From contig BCKT01000001.1 in the NCBI GenBank assembly GCA_003116875.1, positions 1,235,486 through 1,299,485 on the forward strand: a stretch of 64,000 nucleotides of DNA. Reading direction: 5' to 3'. Position 1 is the stretch's first letter. Every line of letters begins with the position of its first letter. A program made the position numbers and the translations under genes. Origin of the DNA: Takashimella koratensis. Taxonomy: Eukaryota > Basidiomycota > Tremellomycetes > Trichosporonales > Tetragoniomycetaceae. Positions 36,049-44,703 of this stretch are shown here, in pieces. The notes under the pieces are model-generated. The model made no database searches. It worked only from the letters and a program-made list of their open reading frames with translations, and was not told the DNA's origin.

Positions 36049-36933
36049 TTACCAGGGAGTGACGGTTGCGAGAAAGTTGAGAATCTCATCCGCGACTTCG
36101 TGAAGATGAGTCTCGAGCAAGAAGTGACCACCGTCAAGTAAAACGACCTTGGCGTTGGGGAGGTCGCGTTTGTAAGCCTCGGCGCCCGGGGGGATGAAGA
36201 TAGGGTCGTTCTGGCCCCAAACCGCGAGCAAGGGGACCTGGGACGTCCTGAATAACTCTTGGAACTGTGGATAGAGGGTGATGTTGGTCCTGTAGTCCCA
36301 AAAGAGGTCAAGTTGAACTTCGCGAGCCTCGTGTGGGGCAACGTGCAAGAGATAGTCGAGCATCCAGGTGTTAGGGTCGATCATATCGAGTCGATCCTGG
36401 GGAGTTCCGTTTGTGTACTGCGTTTTCGTGAAATCGACATCGCCAGCTAGTTTATACACGTCGTCGCGAATCTCGCCGCGGTTTTGACCCGAGGCCCACC
36501 ACTTCTGGAGCGGTGCCCAGAAATCGGGACCGAAGCCCTCTTCGTAGGCGTTGCCGTTTTGCGAGATGATGGCTGCCACGGATTCGGGGCGGCGGAGAGC
36601 GAGGCGGAGTGCCGTGGGGGCTCCGTAGTCGAAAATGTAGACGGCGAAACGCTTGATCTCGAGCGCATCAAGGAGATCGCCAATGACGGTCGCGAAGAGG
36701 TCAAAATTCGGGCGAAGGTCGGAGGGGTAGGTAGTGTGTCCGAACCCAGGGAGGTCGGGCGCAATCACGCGATAGTGTGGGGAAAGGAGAGGGATGAGGT
36801 TGCGGTATTGGAAGGATGAGGAAGGGTAGCCGTGTAGTAGGAGAACGACGGGGGCGATGGGGGCGCCAGAAGTTGCGTAGTGTACGGTCACACCGCTGGC
36901 GAGCGGCTCGTCGTGGTAGACTGTGACGGACAT
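36049..36933 (-). CDS. Alpha/beta hydrolase (haloalkane dehalogenase/epoxide hydrolase-like)
   Basis: Single exon, 294 aa, starting at MSVTVYHDEP; the frame opens a little earlier but without an ATG. The fold is clear: oxyanion-type motif LLLHGYP (His34-Gly35), the APDLPGFGHT loop, nucleophile Asp102 in IFDYGAP, an acid in WGQNDPIF, and the base His in LDGGHFLLE. An Asp nucleophile with a Trp after the HG region is the haloalkane dehalogenase/epoxide hydrolase pattern, so it may act on epoxides, halides or esters. The ISQNGNAYEEG segment and overall layout are those of a very common bacterial subfamily. No intron, unlike most neighbours, fits acquisition from bacteria, though related intronless genes are widespread in fungi. 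Confidence 0.85.
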   Translation of the reverse strand: MSVTVYHDEPLASGVTVHYATSGAPIAPVVLLLHGYPSSSFQYRNLIPLLSPHYRVIAPDLPGFGHTTYPSDLRPNFDLFATVIGDLLDALEIKRFAVYIFDYGAPTALRLALRRPESVAAIISQNGNAYEEGFGPDFWAPLQKWWASGQNRGEIRDDVYKLAGDVDFTKTQYTNGTPQDRLDMIDPNTWMLDYLLHVAPHEAREVQLDLFWDYRTNITLYPQFQELFRTSQVPLLAVWGQNDPIFIPPGAEAYKRDLPNAKVVLLDGGHFLLETHLHEVADEILNFLATVTPW

Positions 36934-38034
36934 GTTGGTGGGGTGTGGCACGGTCCTGGTGGGTTGGTGAGCTGCTCGACCGGTCGGTGGAAACGTTTGC
37001 AGCGATTTGCTGGAAGAGGGCTACAGGGAGAAAGCCAGGACATCCTGCGCCCATTCACCAATGATGTAGAGGTCTTATACGCCGGAGTTAGTGAGTTGGT
37101 ACGTCAAAGGCGGACGGAAGATGTGGAGGTAAGTGTGCAGAAAGAAGCTTTCGTAGAGACATCTCCAGTGCCACAGGCACTGATCAATGTTCTGGATTTC
37201 TAGACGGCCGTTGACGGACCCGTGCGTACAACGGTGAATATTGAGGAGAATTGCAAATTCACCTAGGCTCACCGGGTCCGCCCCCGGCTGGTACGTATTG
37301 GGGATGTCTAATTTTGGTGTGGGCGTGCGTGCAGTCACTCACGTGTGGGCCACGCTGACTCTCGCTACTGTACTGTAAACAATACGTCAGTGGCCGTCGT
37401 CGTCGGCAAGGGCAAGCAAGGCACAGAGGTGACGAACCGAGGAACCGATTCCCAAGCTCCCCAGGTCCCGGGCAGCAATCATTGAACCAACGCGAAGGGC
37501 GATGTTAGTCGCCACCCGCGACATACATCTTGTACCGTCGATCGCTAGGAATGCACGGTGAGTCATGTCCTTTGATATCATTCCCGACTTGATGGTTAAC
37601 CAGGATGGCATTGGCCAAGCATGTTGCACCATGAAACTTGCAGACTGGGGGGACCACTAAAACAGCTTGTGCTCACACCTTCTTAGGCTTCTAAGGCTCG
37701 TCTTGTCAGCGAGCCGAGGACGCTCTGTTGGTCTTTATGGCATAGTGTGTCTGAAAGCCCACTAATCAGCTGACTGATAACTGGAAGAGAAGCGCTGATG
37801 CCAGTCCGTTGTAGCGGTATGGATCGAGTCGGACGTCGGTCTCGTGTGCGTGTTGCATCCCTTGCACACCTTCCTTGGGGGACCATGTCCACCTTCCTTC
37901 CTCTCTCACCTTCCTTGCTCATACCCATCGTCGTGTCTCTTTCCCTCTCCCTTCTCCCTCTTCTCCTCCTAGAACACTCTCCCCACCTCTCCTGTCATCT
38001 TGCACTCACCACCACCACCACCACCACCACCACC
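36934..38034. promoter_or_regulatory. Divergent region, hydrolase / RNase III gene
   Basis: About 1.1 kb with no supportable gene. A CACGTG lies at 37340-37345. The right end is pyrimidine-rich and finishes in a CAC repeat touching the next start codon. Confidence 0.5.
38007..38034 (+). repeat. (CAC)9 repeat abutting a start codon
   Basis: Twenty-eight bases of CAC triplets end directly at the ATG of the RNase III gene, giving the context caccATG. Confidence 0.85.
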
Positions 38035-39486
38035 ATGTCCACCTCCACCCTTCGCTCTGCTTGGAAACTCACTACCCGAGACCCCAGCGTCCTGACATCC
38101 CAGGTATTCTCAGCCTACTCCCTCCCTCCACTCCCGGACTCTCTCATTCTCCCTCCGCTTCCTCCAATCCGACACGAAGGGCTCGCTGCCCACGTCCACA
38201 CCCACGCAAGCAGCCACGCCCAGCCCAAGCGGTCTGAGAACTTTGCGCTGTTGGGACCTGGTGATGCGGCCCCGGATTACGAGAAGCTCGAACATGTGGG
38301 GGACTCGTTGATTGGTAGGCCGGGTGGCGACTCAGCTAGCCGTCATGAGAATGATAAGCTGATGCCACCGACAGGAGCATCGGTCACGCTTCTGCTCCAA
38401 GATCTCTACCCAGGCTTGGGTCCAGGACCTGCGACGGTGAGCTACCGCCATCAGTTTGGTCGGGATGGGATCAGCTGACAAGCTTCAGATGCTTAAAGGT
38501 TTGCTAGTGCGCGACACCACCCTCGCACAGATCGCAGTCCGCTACAAGATGCTGGACGACCTTGTCGCAGAAAGGTCCATGGCAATGGTAGCCAGAACTA
38601 CTACCAAGATCCAAGGGTCAGTCTTTGAGGCGTACGTTGCTGGCCTATTCTATGATCATATGTACTACCACGTCGATAAACGGGCTACCTCGCCTCAACC
38701 TTCCTCTCCCAAGGTGCAGCACAGCGATATCCCCCTCGAGGTAATGATCACCAGCGACCCTTCGCTTCACCTTAAACATGCGCCGTCGCCTCCACCTGCT
38801 TCTCCTACCACACCCATCTCCGACACTGCTCCGTTGATCACGCCGAGTCGTACGCGCGGCGTGGCGTTCGCTCTGATCGACGTATGGCTGCGCAAGCTCT
38901 TCCTCCCGATCGCCAAGTGGGCCCTGGTCTGCATGCGCAACGAGCAAGCGCGGCTCCTCGGGCTCCCCGGCGCTGAAGAGGACGAAGTCAACAACAATCG
39001 GCGTCTCGAAAGGGAAGAGAACGAACGAGCGACTGGAGCACTCGCGTTCCTCAACAGCCACTCGTTCAACGAATTTGGTAGAATTCCTACGTACACGTCC
39101 GAGATTGAAAACCCCGGCGCGCTAGAGCCAAAGTGGAGAACGACGTGTGTCTTCAAGGACAGCGACGGCAAGACCTGGTAGGTGTGGAGGTGATATATAC
39201 CAAGACATGGAAGGTGGAGACGGAGGGCTGACCGATCAATAGGTCGGCAACGGCGTCTCGCTCCACGAAGAAACTCGGCTCGATGGTAGCCGCTTACAAC
39301 ATTTGTCGACAATTGGACCTCATGGTTGACAACGACGAAGACGATACCCTCGAAGCAGGACTTGATACCTCTGAAGCCGTGGATGTGATTGACGAATTGG
39401 CGGACGCTATTGATGAAGTCGCCGAAGAAGCTGGTGAGGCGGGTATGGAGGTCGACGAGAAGGCGAAGGCTGGACGAGAGACGTAG
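38035..39486 (+). CDS. RNase III-domain protein with C-terminal dsRBD
   Basis: Double-stranded RNA endonuclease, or a mitochondrial ribosomal protein of the L44/MRPL3 type, which share the same fold. Exons 38035-38314, 38375-38436, 38489-39177 and 39243-39486 give 424 aa. The RNase III signature is DYEKLEHVGDSLIG (residues about 79-92), with the catalytic Glu/Asp pair intact; the second acidic site is FEAYVAGLFYD after KIQGSV. A Pro/Ser-rich insert of about 60 residues then breaks the domain before its last helices. The C terminus is a dsRBD-like segment (WRTTCVFKDSDGKTW then STKKLGSMVAAYNI). The retained catalytic residues favour a real nuclease over mL44. It lacks any Dicer helicase or PAZ. 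The tail is acidic. Confidence 0.8.
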
Positions 39487-39684
39487 CGAAAGCGAAATGA
39501 GCAGCGAGTAATAGAACCATTCGAGTGTAGCAGTTAGCGAACCTATCATCCAGATCCCAGAGACACCCCCCTTCTCCCTCTGCAACCCGTGAGAGCCAAC
39601 ACACCATTATCATTCATCGAAACGAGACACGAGACACCGACCATTCACTCACCAGCTACATACACCCACGTTATCATGTATCAT

Positions 39685-40284
39685 CTACGTCGTGTCCTTT
39701 GTCTTTGCACCTCCACCACCTTCACCTCCAGCCTGAAGCTGATCCAACAACCCCTGAGTCCGTTTGGCTCTCCCTTCCCTTCCGAGCCCCTCCTCGACCT
39801 TGACCATGACCTGCAGCGCGCGCACTCTCAGGCTCCGATACCTCTCTATGTCTTCTTCCGCCTGGACGTTCTTCACTACTCCTGTTGTTCCCCCTTTCTG
39901 CTCCACTTCACCCCCAACGTCGGCCGGTACCGGCTTTCGCGATGCAGCTCGTTTCGCAACCTTCTTGCACGCGTCATCTACCACCATGGCCTCGGTCTCA
40001 GCTGTATGTAAGTCGGGCGGCACGAGCTTGAGGTAAGTTTCCGCCAACTGGACTCGGAGGGCCAACACCTCGAGACGGTTTACCGCGGCCGGCGCAGGGG
40101 CAGGCGCAGTCGAGGAAGGATTCGAAGGTGTGGGCAGGGTAGGAGGTGGTGGGTTCTGAAGGAGGTAGAGTTTAGCAGAGAGCAGCTGGATAAGTTGAGT
40201 AGGTTCCGAAGCGCCAGGACGGGAGAGGAGGAGGTCGATCGTAGGTAGCGATAGCAGCGGAGACGATAGGATCTCAAGAGGCAT
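39685..40284 (-). CDS. Hypothetical helical protein, 199 aa
   Basis: Single-exon ORF, convergent to the RNase III gene with a 198-bp gap. The N-terminal half is Leu-rich and probably helical (TQLIQLLSAKLYLLQ). A Pro/Ala linker is followed by another helix (RLEVLALRVQLAETYLKL), a basic stretch (CKKVAKRAASRK) and a charged C-terminal helix ending in a Gly run. No family recognised. Codon use and the continuous reading frame look like a real gene. The closest neighbours on this strand are also intronless. Confidence 0.6.
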   Translation of the reverse strand: MPLEILSSPLLSLPTIDLLLSRPGASEPTQLIQLLSAKLYLLQNPPPPTLPTPSNPSSTAPAPAPAAVNRLEVLALRVQLAETYLKLVPPDLHTAETEAMVVDDACKKVAKRAASRKPVPADVGGEVEQKGGTTGVVKNVQAEEDIERYRSLRVRALQVMVKVEEGLGREGRAKRTQGLLDQLQAGGEGGGGAKTKDTT

Positions 40285-40601
40285 GGTGGTCGATGATCAA
40301 GTCTTGGGTTCATGTTTTCTTTTGCTGGATTTTCTCAGCTCCGGAATAAAAAGTGGAGGTAGTCCGACCTCGCTGGATCCGCTCGTTGCTATGGCTAGGC
40401 TCAGTTGCAAGACCGACACAGTTGCCTGAGCCTAAGAATGAATCACGATATACATGTAGATGACAACAATAGATATATGGATGCGAATGTTTCACTTTCA
40501 CTCTTGCAAGCATGCTTGAGTGGTCTCTAAGTAGAAGACGGGGTAAACCGTCCTAATGCTTCTTTCTACCGCCCGCGCCACCTCCTCGCCAACCGACTGC
40601 C
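40285..40601. other. Intergenic, small protein to Atos homologue
   Basis: Short spacer between two co-oriented genes on -; nothing notable. Confidence 0.45.
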
Positions 40602-42719
40602 TTACAGCGCCGTCTTCAAGCCCAACGCACGTAATCTCTCACTCAGTTCTCTTTCCTCGATACTGCCCCTCCTCATTCGCCTCGACGCCGGAGACCCAAC
40701 GTGCGTCCCACTCGCGACCCCATTGACCGCCTGGCCAGAGCCCGTTCCGCCCGATCCTCCACCTACGACAGTACCTGTTCCCGCGTTCATCGGCGATCCA
40801 GGACGAGGCAGTCCTATGGTTCGCGCGATGCCTCGAGGAGAGCTCGTGGGTGTCGCTCCAGGACTCGAATCGCGTGGGTCGAGTGTGGATAGCAAAGACG
40901 GCTGAAGCAAAGGTGAAGCCGGGCTCGAGATGGGTACGGGCCGGAAGTCGGGCGGCGGGATTAAGACGGCTGGTAGTTGAGAACGAGGTGCGTCGCCTTT
41001 GCGGATTCTGGCAGCACCGTCGTGAGTAATCGAGGGGGAAGAGGTAGGCGAGGGCACAGTTGAATCTGTGGTACGGTCAGACGAAGCAAAGTACCTCGCC
41101 CTAACCCTCGCCCATTGCTCGGCCCGCCGTTCGAGTGACCCGGGAGAAAACGCCATTTGACTCTGAGGCGACGCGACCATCTGCCGCCCGCTACTTAACA
41201 ACGACTGCTCCATCGAGTATTTGCGTTTCGGTACCGACCGAGATAACGGGGACGGGCTGGACGTCGAGCCTGGGGATAGCTTAGGATGAGGCGGTGGGGA
41301 AGGACTGGGAGCGGCGACGACGTCTTCACTGCGTTCAATGTGGGTTTTTTCGTCCGGCTCAGTAGGGGATGAAGAGAAGACGACGCGGAGCCCCCGTGAG
41401 AGGTAATAGCTTTTCTCCAAGATGACCTGTGCGTTCTCGTCGTCATCGTCGTCATCTTCGACGGATTCATCGTACCCGCCAACTTCCTCTTCGATGCAGA
41501 TGAACTGCAACTGAATTGCGTGTCGAAGTTTCGAGTTGGAGGTAGAGGAAGGCGAGGGAGAATGAGAGTCACGGCTTGATGGGGATGGGGATGAAGATCC
41601 TGTTGAAGTTGAAGTGGACTGGACATAGGTGCGCTCTCTCATCAGAAAGCGACCGCCAGGAGGGAGGGCGCGGAGGTCGTATGGAAGGATAAAAACTTTC
41701 ACCGCGCGTGTGGGCGAGCGAACGAGGATCTGGAGCTGACCACATGGAGGTACGCGGTAGCCTGGGTACGAAGGAGGTGGGTGAGGGAGGTGTTGGCGAG
41801 ATTTGGATCGGGTACGAGCAGTGGGACCGGAGACTGAGCGGCCTTGAGAGAATGAAGCAGCGTGTGGTCGGACCCCACCTCCCTCGCTGCCATCCGCGGT
41901 GAACCCAAGCTGACTCTGCGGCTGATTGCGAGGTCGTGATCCGTTGTCTTTCGATGTCGGTTCTCGACCGTACAGTCCAAAGTAGTACGCCTCAAGATCG
42001 ACGGTCGCCGCCCATGGTGTTTGGCTCGTCGACTCGAGATCGTAGTACCTTGCGTCGAGGTCCAGTTCAAGAGGCTTTGGACACCTGAGCTCCGGTGGGC
42101 ACGCTCGGCCTTTTCCCTTGCCGTGGACGGATACGAGGAGGGTGAACCCCCCGTCTCGAGCAGGGAGGGACGCATGGGTCGCGTGCGCTGACATCCGGGA
42201 GTGTAATAAAGAAAGCGGATACGAACCAAGTAAAGGATGAGAGCGGGAGAGCGGCAGTGACGGCGAGGGCGGGGAAGTGGAGGATGATGCGAGTGGGGTA
42301 AATGCGGCTCGAGGGGTAGGGCTCGGGTCGAGGGAGGGCGGAGAAGAGGGGTAGGGCTGGGGGTAGGTATGGTGTAAGTTGGAGGAAGGGACGATCTGAA
42401 CGGGAACGGCAGGAGTGATGGAGGGACTTGGTCGTGTGACGGTTAGAGTAGCTCGAGTGGGGCGGGTAGGGGAAGCCCGAGGTGCTGGAGACGGCTCGCG
42501 AGAAGGTGAGAAGAGAGGCGGGTTGGTGAGTGGGGACGATTTGAGGGGTTTGAGAAGGCCCGGGATCGACCCAGGTAGAGGATAGGCGGGTGGCGGGGTC
42601 GTCGAGTCGGATGAGGAGGGAGGGGAAGAGGATGAGGATGGGAGCGAGGGTTTGGTCGGTGTTTGGGATGTCGGGGACGGAGATGACCCAGTCCCGAACA
42701 CCGGGAACGTGTAGGTCAT
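40602..42719 (-). CDS. Atos/FAM214-like protein (DUF4210 plus C-terminal conserved domain)
   Basis: Single exon, 705 aa. Most is disordered Ser/Pro, but two islands match the Atos (FAM214) arrangement known from animals and fungi. The first, near residues 170-260, contains SLLHSRMSAHATHAS, CPPELRCPKPLELD and TVDLEAYYFGLYG. The second, near 310-450, contains GYRVPPCGQLQILVRSPT, the VKVFILPYDLRALPPGG stretch, FLMRERTYVQ, LRHAIQLQFIC and YYLSRGLRVVFSS. The Drosophila homologue Atos is a nuclear regulator of macrophage bioenergetics; the fungal role is unknown, though fission yeast Meu6-type relatives are meiotic. Acidic and Ser-rich runs interrupt the second island. Assignment rests on these motifs only. 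Confidence 0.7.
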   Translation of the reverse strand: MTYTFPVFGTGSSPSPTSQTPTKPSLPSSSSSPPSSSDSTTPPPAYPLPGSIPGLLKPLKSSPLTNPPLFSPSREPSPAPRASPTRPTRATLTVTRPSPSITPAVPVQIVPSSNLHHTYPQPYPSSPPSLDPSPTPRAAFTPLASSSTSPPSPSLPLSRSHPLLGSYPLSLLHSRMSAHATHASLPARDGGFTLLVSVHGKGKGRACPPELRCPKPLELDLDARYYDLESTSQTPWAATVDLEAYYFGLYGREPTSKDNGSRPRNQPQSQLGFTADGSEGGGVRPHAASFSQGRSVSGPTARTRSKSRQHLPHPPPSYPGYRVPPCGQLQILVRSPTRAVKVFILPYDLRALPPGGRFLMRERTYVQSTSTSTGSSSPSPSSRDSHSPSPSSTSNSKLRHAIQLQFICIEEEVGGYDESVEDDDDDDENAQVILEKSYYLSRGLRVVFSSSPTEPDEKTHIERSEDVVAAPSPSPPPHPKLSPGSTSSPSPLSRSVPKRKYSMEQSLLSSGRQMVASPQSQMAFSPGSLERRAEQWARVRARYFASSDRTTDSTVPSPTSSPSITHDGAARIRKGDAPRSQLPAVLIPPPDFRPVPISSPASPLLQPSLLSTLDPRDSSPGATPTSSPRGIARTIGLPRPGSPMNAGTGTVVGGGSGGTGSGQAVNGVASGTHVGSPASRRMRRGSIEERELSERLRALGLKTAL

Positions 42720-43472
42720 CTCGGCTGTCTAGATCGACAGCTGTCGAGAGTGAGGTCGGAGAGACAGGAGAGGGAGTGGTGGCCAAGGCGGAGAGTTGTC
42801 GGTGACTACGTCATGGTCAATGGCGAGGTCGGTCGAGGCGAGGAACGAAGGAAGGTCAGGTCGCTATAAGCAGGGATAGCAGAGACGACAAAGGTGACGG
42901 TCGGGAAAGTGAGGACTGTGGGGAGGACGGGAGGAGGAGATGAGGAGAGAGGTAGAGATAGACAGGGGGTCAAGGGGGATAGTTGTGATCGAGGGGAATG
43001 AGAGATTTCGACTCGGTCGAGACTTTACGTGAACGCCAAGCGTGCTTCCTAATGGATAAGAACCAATTAGGATCCGGGGTTAATCTGATTAGAGATCCCG
43101 TTTCTATGAATTACAACTCTTATCGGCCGCGGTGCTCTTGGTTGCTCGTTGCGGCAGTCGAATCGACTCAATTGATAAAGCTCAAGCTGCTGGGTTTGTC
43201 TCCCAATACTGCTACTGTACTGCTTGGTAAATCTTGTTGGGATGACGAAGAGTCGGAACGGGAGCTCAGTGGCGTGATTCTTGGCTCTGGTTGGTGCAAC
43301 TATGTGAGATCCGGTCTGATTGTGGCGTGTGGCAAACATCGTTGTGCATCGGCCGAAGCGTCCCCCTTCCAAGAAACCATTACCTAGCCCGAGTGTTATA
43401 CACCTTGTATCACTACTGCGATGTGGGACAGGACTACCCATAACTTACTTCCCGAGGATCTATGCACCTCTC
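42720..43472. other. Intergenic, Atos homologue to CPL1-like gene
   Basis: One 129-codon + ORF (42998-43387) has no recognisable feature. I do not call a gene. Confidence 0.5.
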
Positions 43473-44058
43473 TCACGTCCTGAGCCTACTCCTCCTGTCC
43501 CTTGTCCTGCCGCCTCCACTAGCATCTTCGATACAAGTGCCGTTATGCAATGCGAGCGTCCATCCCTGCTGGCACTTGTAGGCAACACACGACCCAGATT
43601 GGCAAGTAACAGCTCCCCTCTGCACGCCCGGGATTGCGGTGCAGCTGAGTAGAGGCGATGCCTTAGTTTCTCCTCTTGGGGGGGGGGGGGGGGGGGGGGG
43701 GGGGCGGGCATCAAAATCCTCATACTCGTTTGATGTTGGGGGGGGGGGGGGGGGGGGGGGGGGCGACTCACTCGATACCTCTGTGCGAAAATAGAGCGAG
43801 ATCCTCTTGACCAAACTCTCCGCTTGGACAGCCGCCGCACGATTCGAGCTCCTGCTGGGTATCGATACACTGGTATCGACATGGTTAGCATTACTCTGCC
43901 AAGTCGTCCCCTCCAAATGGACAGAGCGTGAGGAGCCTCCCACTTACTTCGTATGAATCGCCTTCTGTTCCGACTCTGCAAGCGGTCATGATTTCATAGT
44001 AACGTTGGAGGGGTGCAGGTAGGCACGAGCCGAGACGGGACACTCTAGAATCCCGGAT
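43473..44058 (-). CDS. CPL1-like Cys-rich domain protein (5' end unresolved)
   Basis: Assembled from three exons on -: 44058-43948, 43869-43772 and 43644-43473 (TGA). The joined reading gives CRVGTEGDSYE|CIDTQQELESCGGC and then GID|CTAIPGVQRGAVTCQSG, followed by SCVAYKCQQGW and a last Cys. This is the Cys pattern of the C-terminal domain of Cryptococcus CPL1 and related secreted basidiomycete proteins, where CPL1 acts outside the cell. Phases agree at both junctions, and intron 2 of this chain holds two poly(C) tracts. No signal-peptide exon or start codon could be identified upstream; the first exon is bounded by a plausible acceptor at 44059. It may continue upstream, or be a truncated copy. 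The tail is Arg-rich. Confidence 0.68.
43677..43704. repeat. Poly(G) tract 1 in intron of CPL1-like gene
   Basis: Twenty-seven G then C on + (poly(C) on the coding strand). Confidence 0.9.
43738..43763. repeat. Poly(G) tract 2 in the same intron
   Basis: Twenty-six G, 33 bp from tract 1. On the coding strand it begins just after the donor GTGAGTCG. Confidence 0.9.
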
Positions 44059-44703
44059 CTGGAATGTAAGAAGCTAGTCCATGGATTTATTTTCCTCTTC
44101 GATAGAGGGGGGACTGATTCGTCTGATGCGAGCGAGGTGTCAAGCAGGTATTTCGTGAGCCGTCAGTCAGTGCATCCGAGAGTTATTGGTTGTTGGTCCC
44201 GGCAACCGCAAACGCCGGGATACGATACGTCATGACCGTTGTTTTGGGTTGTATGAAAGGAAATGATCACGCCATAGCCAAGGTATGTGATGCGGGCCAT
44301 CTCATCACCGGGCTACCTCGTCAGCCCGCGAGCAGTGGCCACGTCATGCCGACGAGTCAAGTGAATGGTAGGCGGGGGGAATGGTCCGAGCCGATGGTCC
44401 GAGCCGGTGGTCGGAAGGCGATCTCCACAGTCTCGGGAATGGGTATAGTGTGGAAGACGACGCTGGGGTAAGTCATAGTTATGCAAAGTGTCCGGGAATC
44501 TTATATACCGTACACCATAAACCAGCAAGATGCAGTTTGTAGGCTTGACTCGCAGCTTTAAATGTGCCTGGAGTGATTACGTACAACGAAAGCCGACTGT
44601 TCTGTCCGATTAACACTCACCCGCCGGTATCCGCTCTTGCACTTCTCCATCCACCCACTTACTTTTCGTTGCCCGCGACCCACCTCCCCTCGCTCGGACA
44701 GCT
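44059..44703. other. Region between CPL1-like gene and PP2C gene
   Basis: Expected to hold the missing first exon(s) of the CPL1-like gene on -, but I found no ATG followed by a hydrophobic segment. A TATATAAG element on - near 44497-44505 could be its TATA box. The + side is the PP2C leader. Confidence 0.45.

Noticed and set aside
42998..43387. 129-codon + ORF
   Set aside because: No recognisable feature or conservation clue; not called.
43460..43981. 173-codon Pro-run ORF on -
   Set aside because: Reads through the poly(C) intron tracts in a frame other than the CPL1-like exons; the Pro runs are artefacts.
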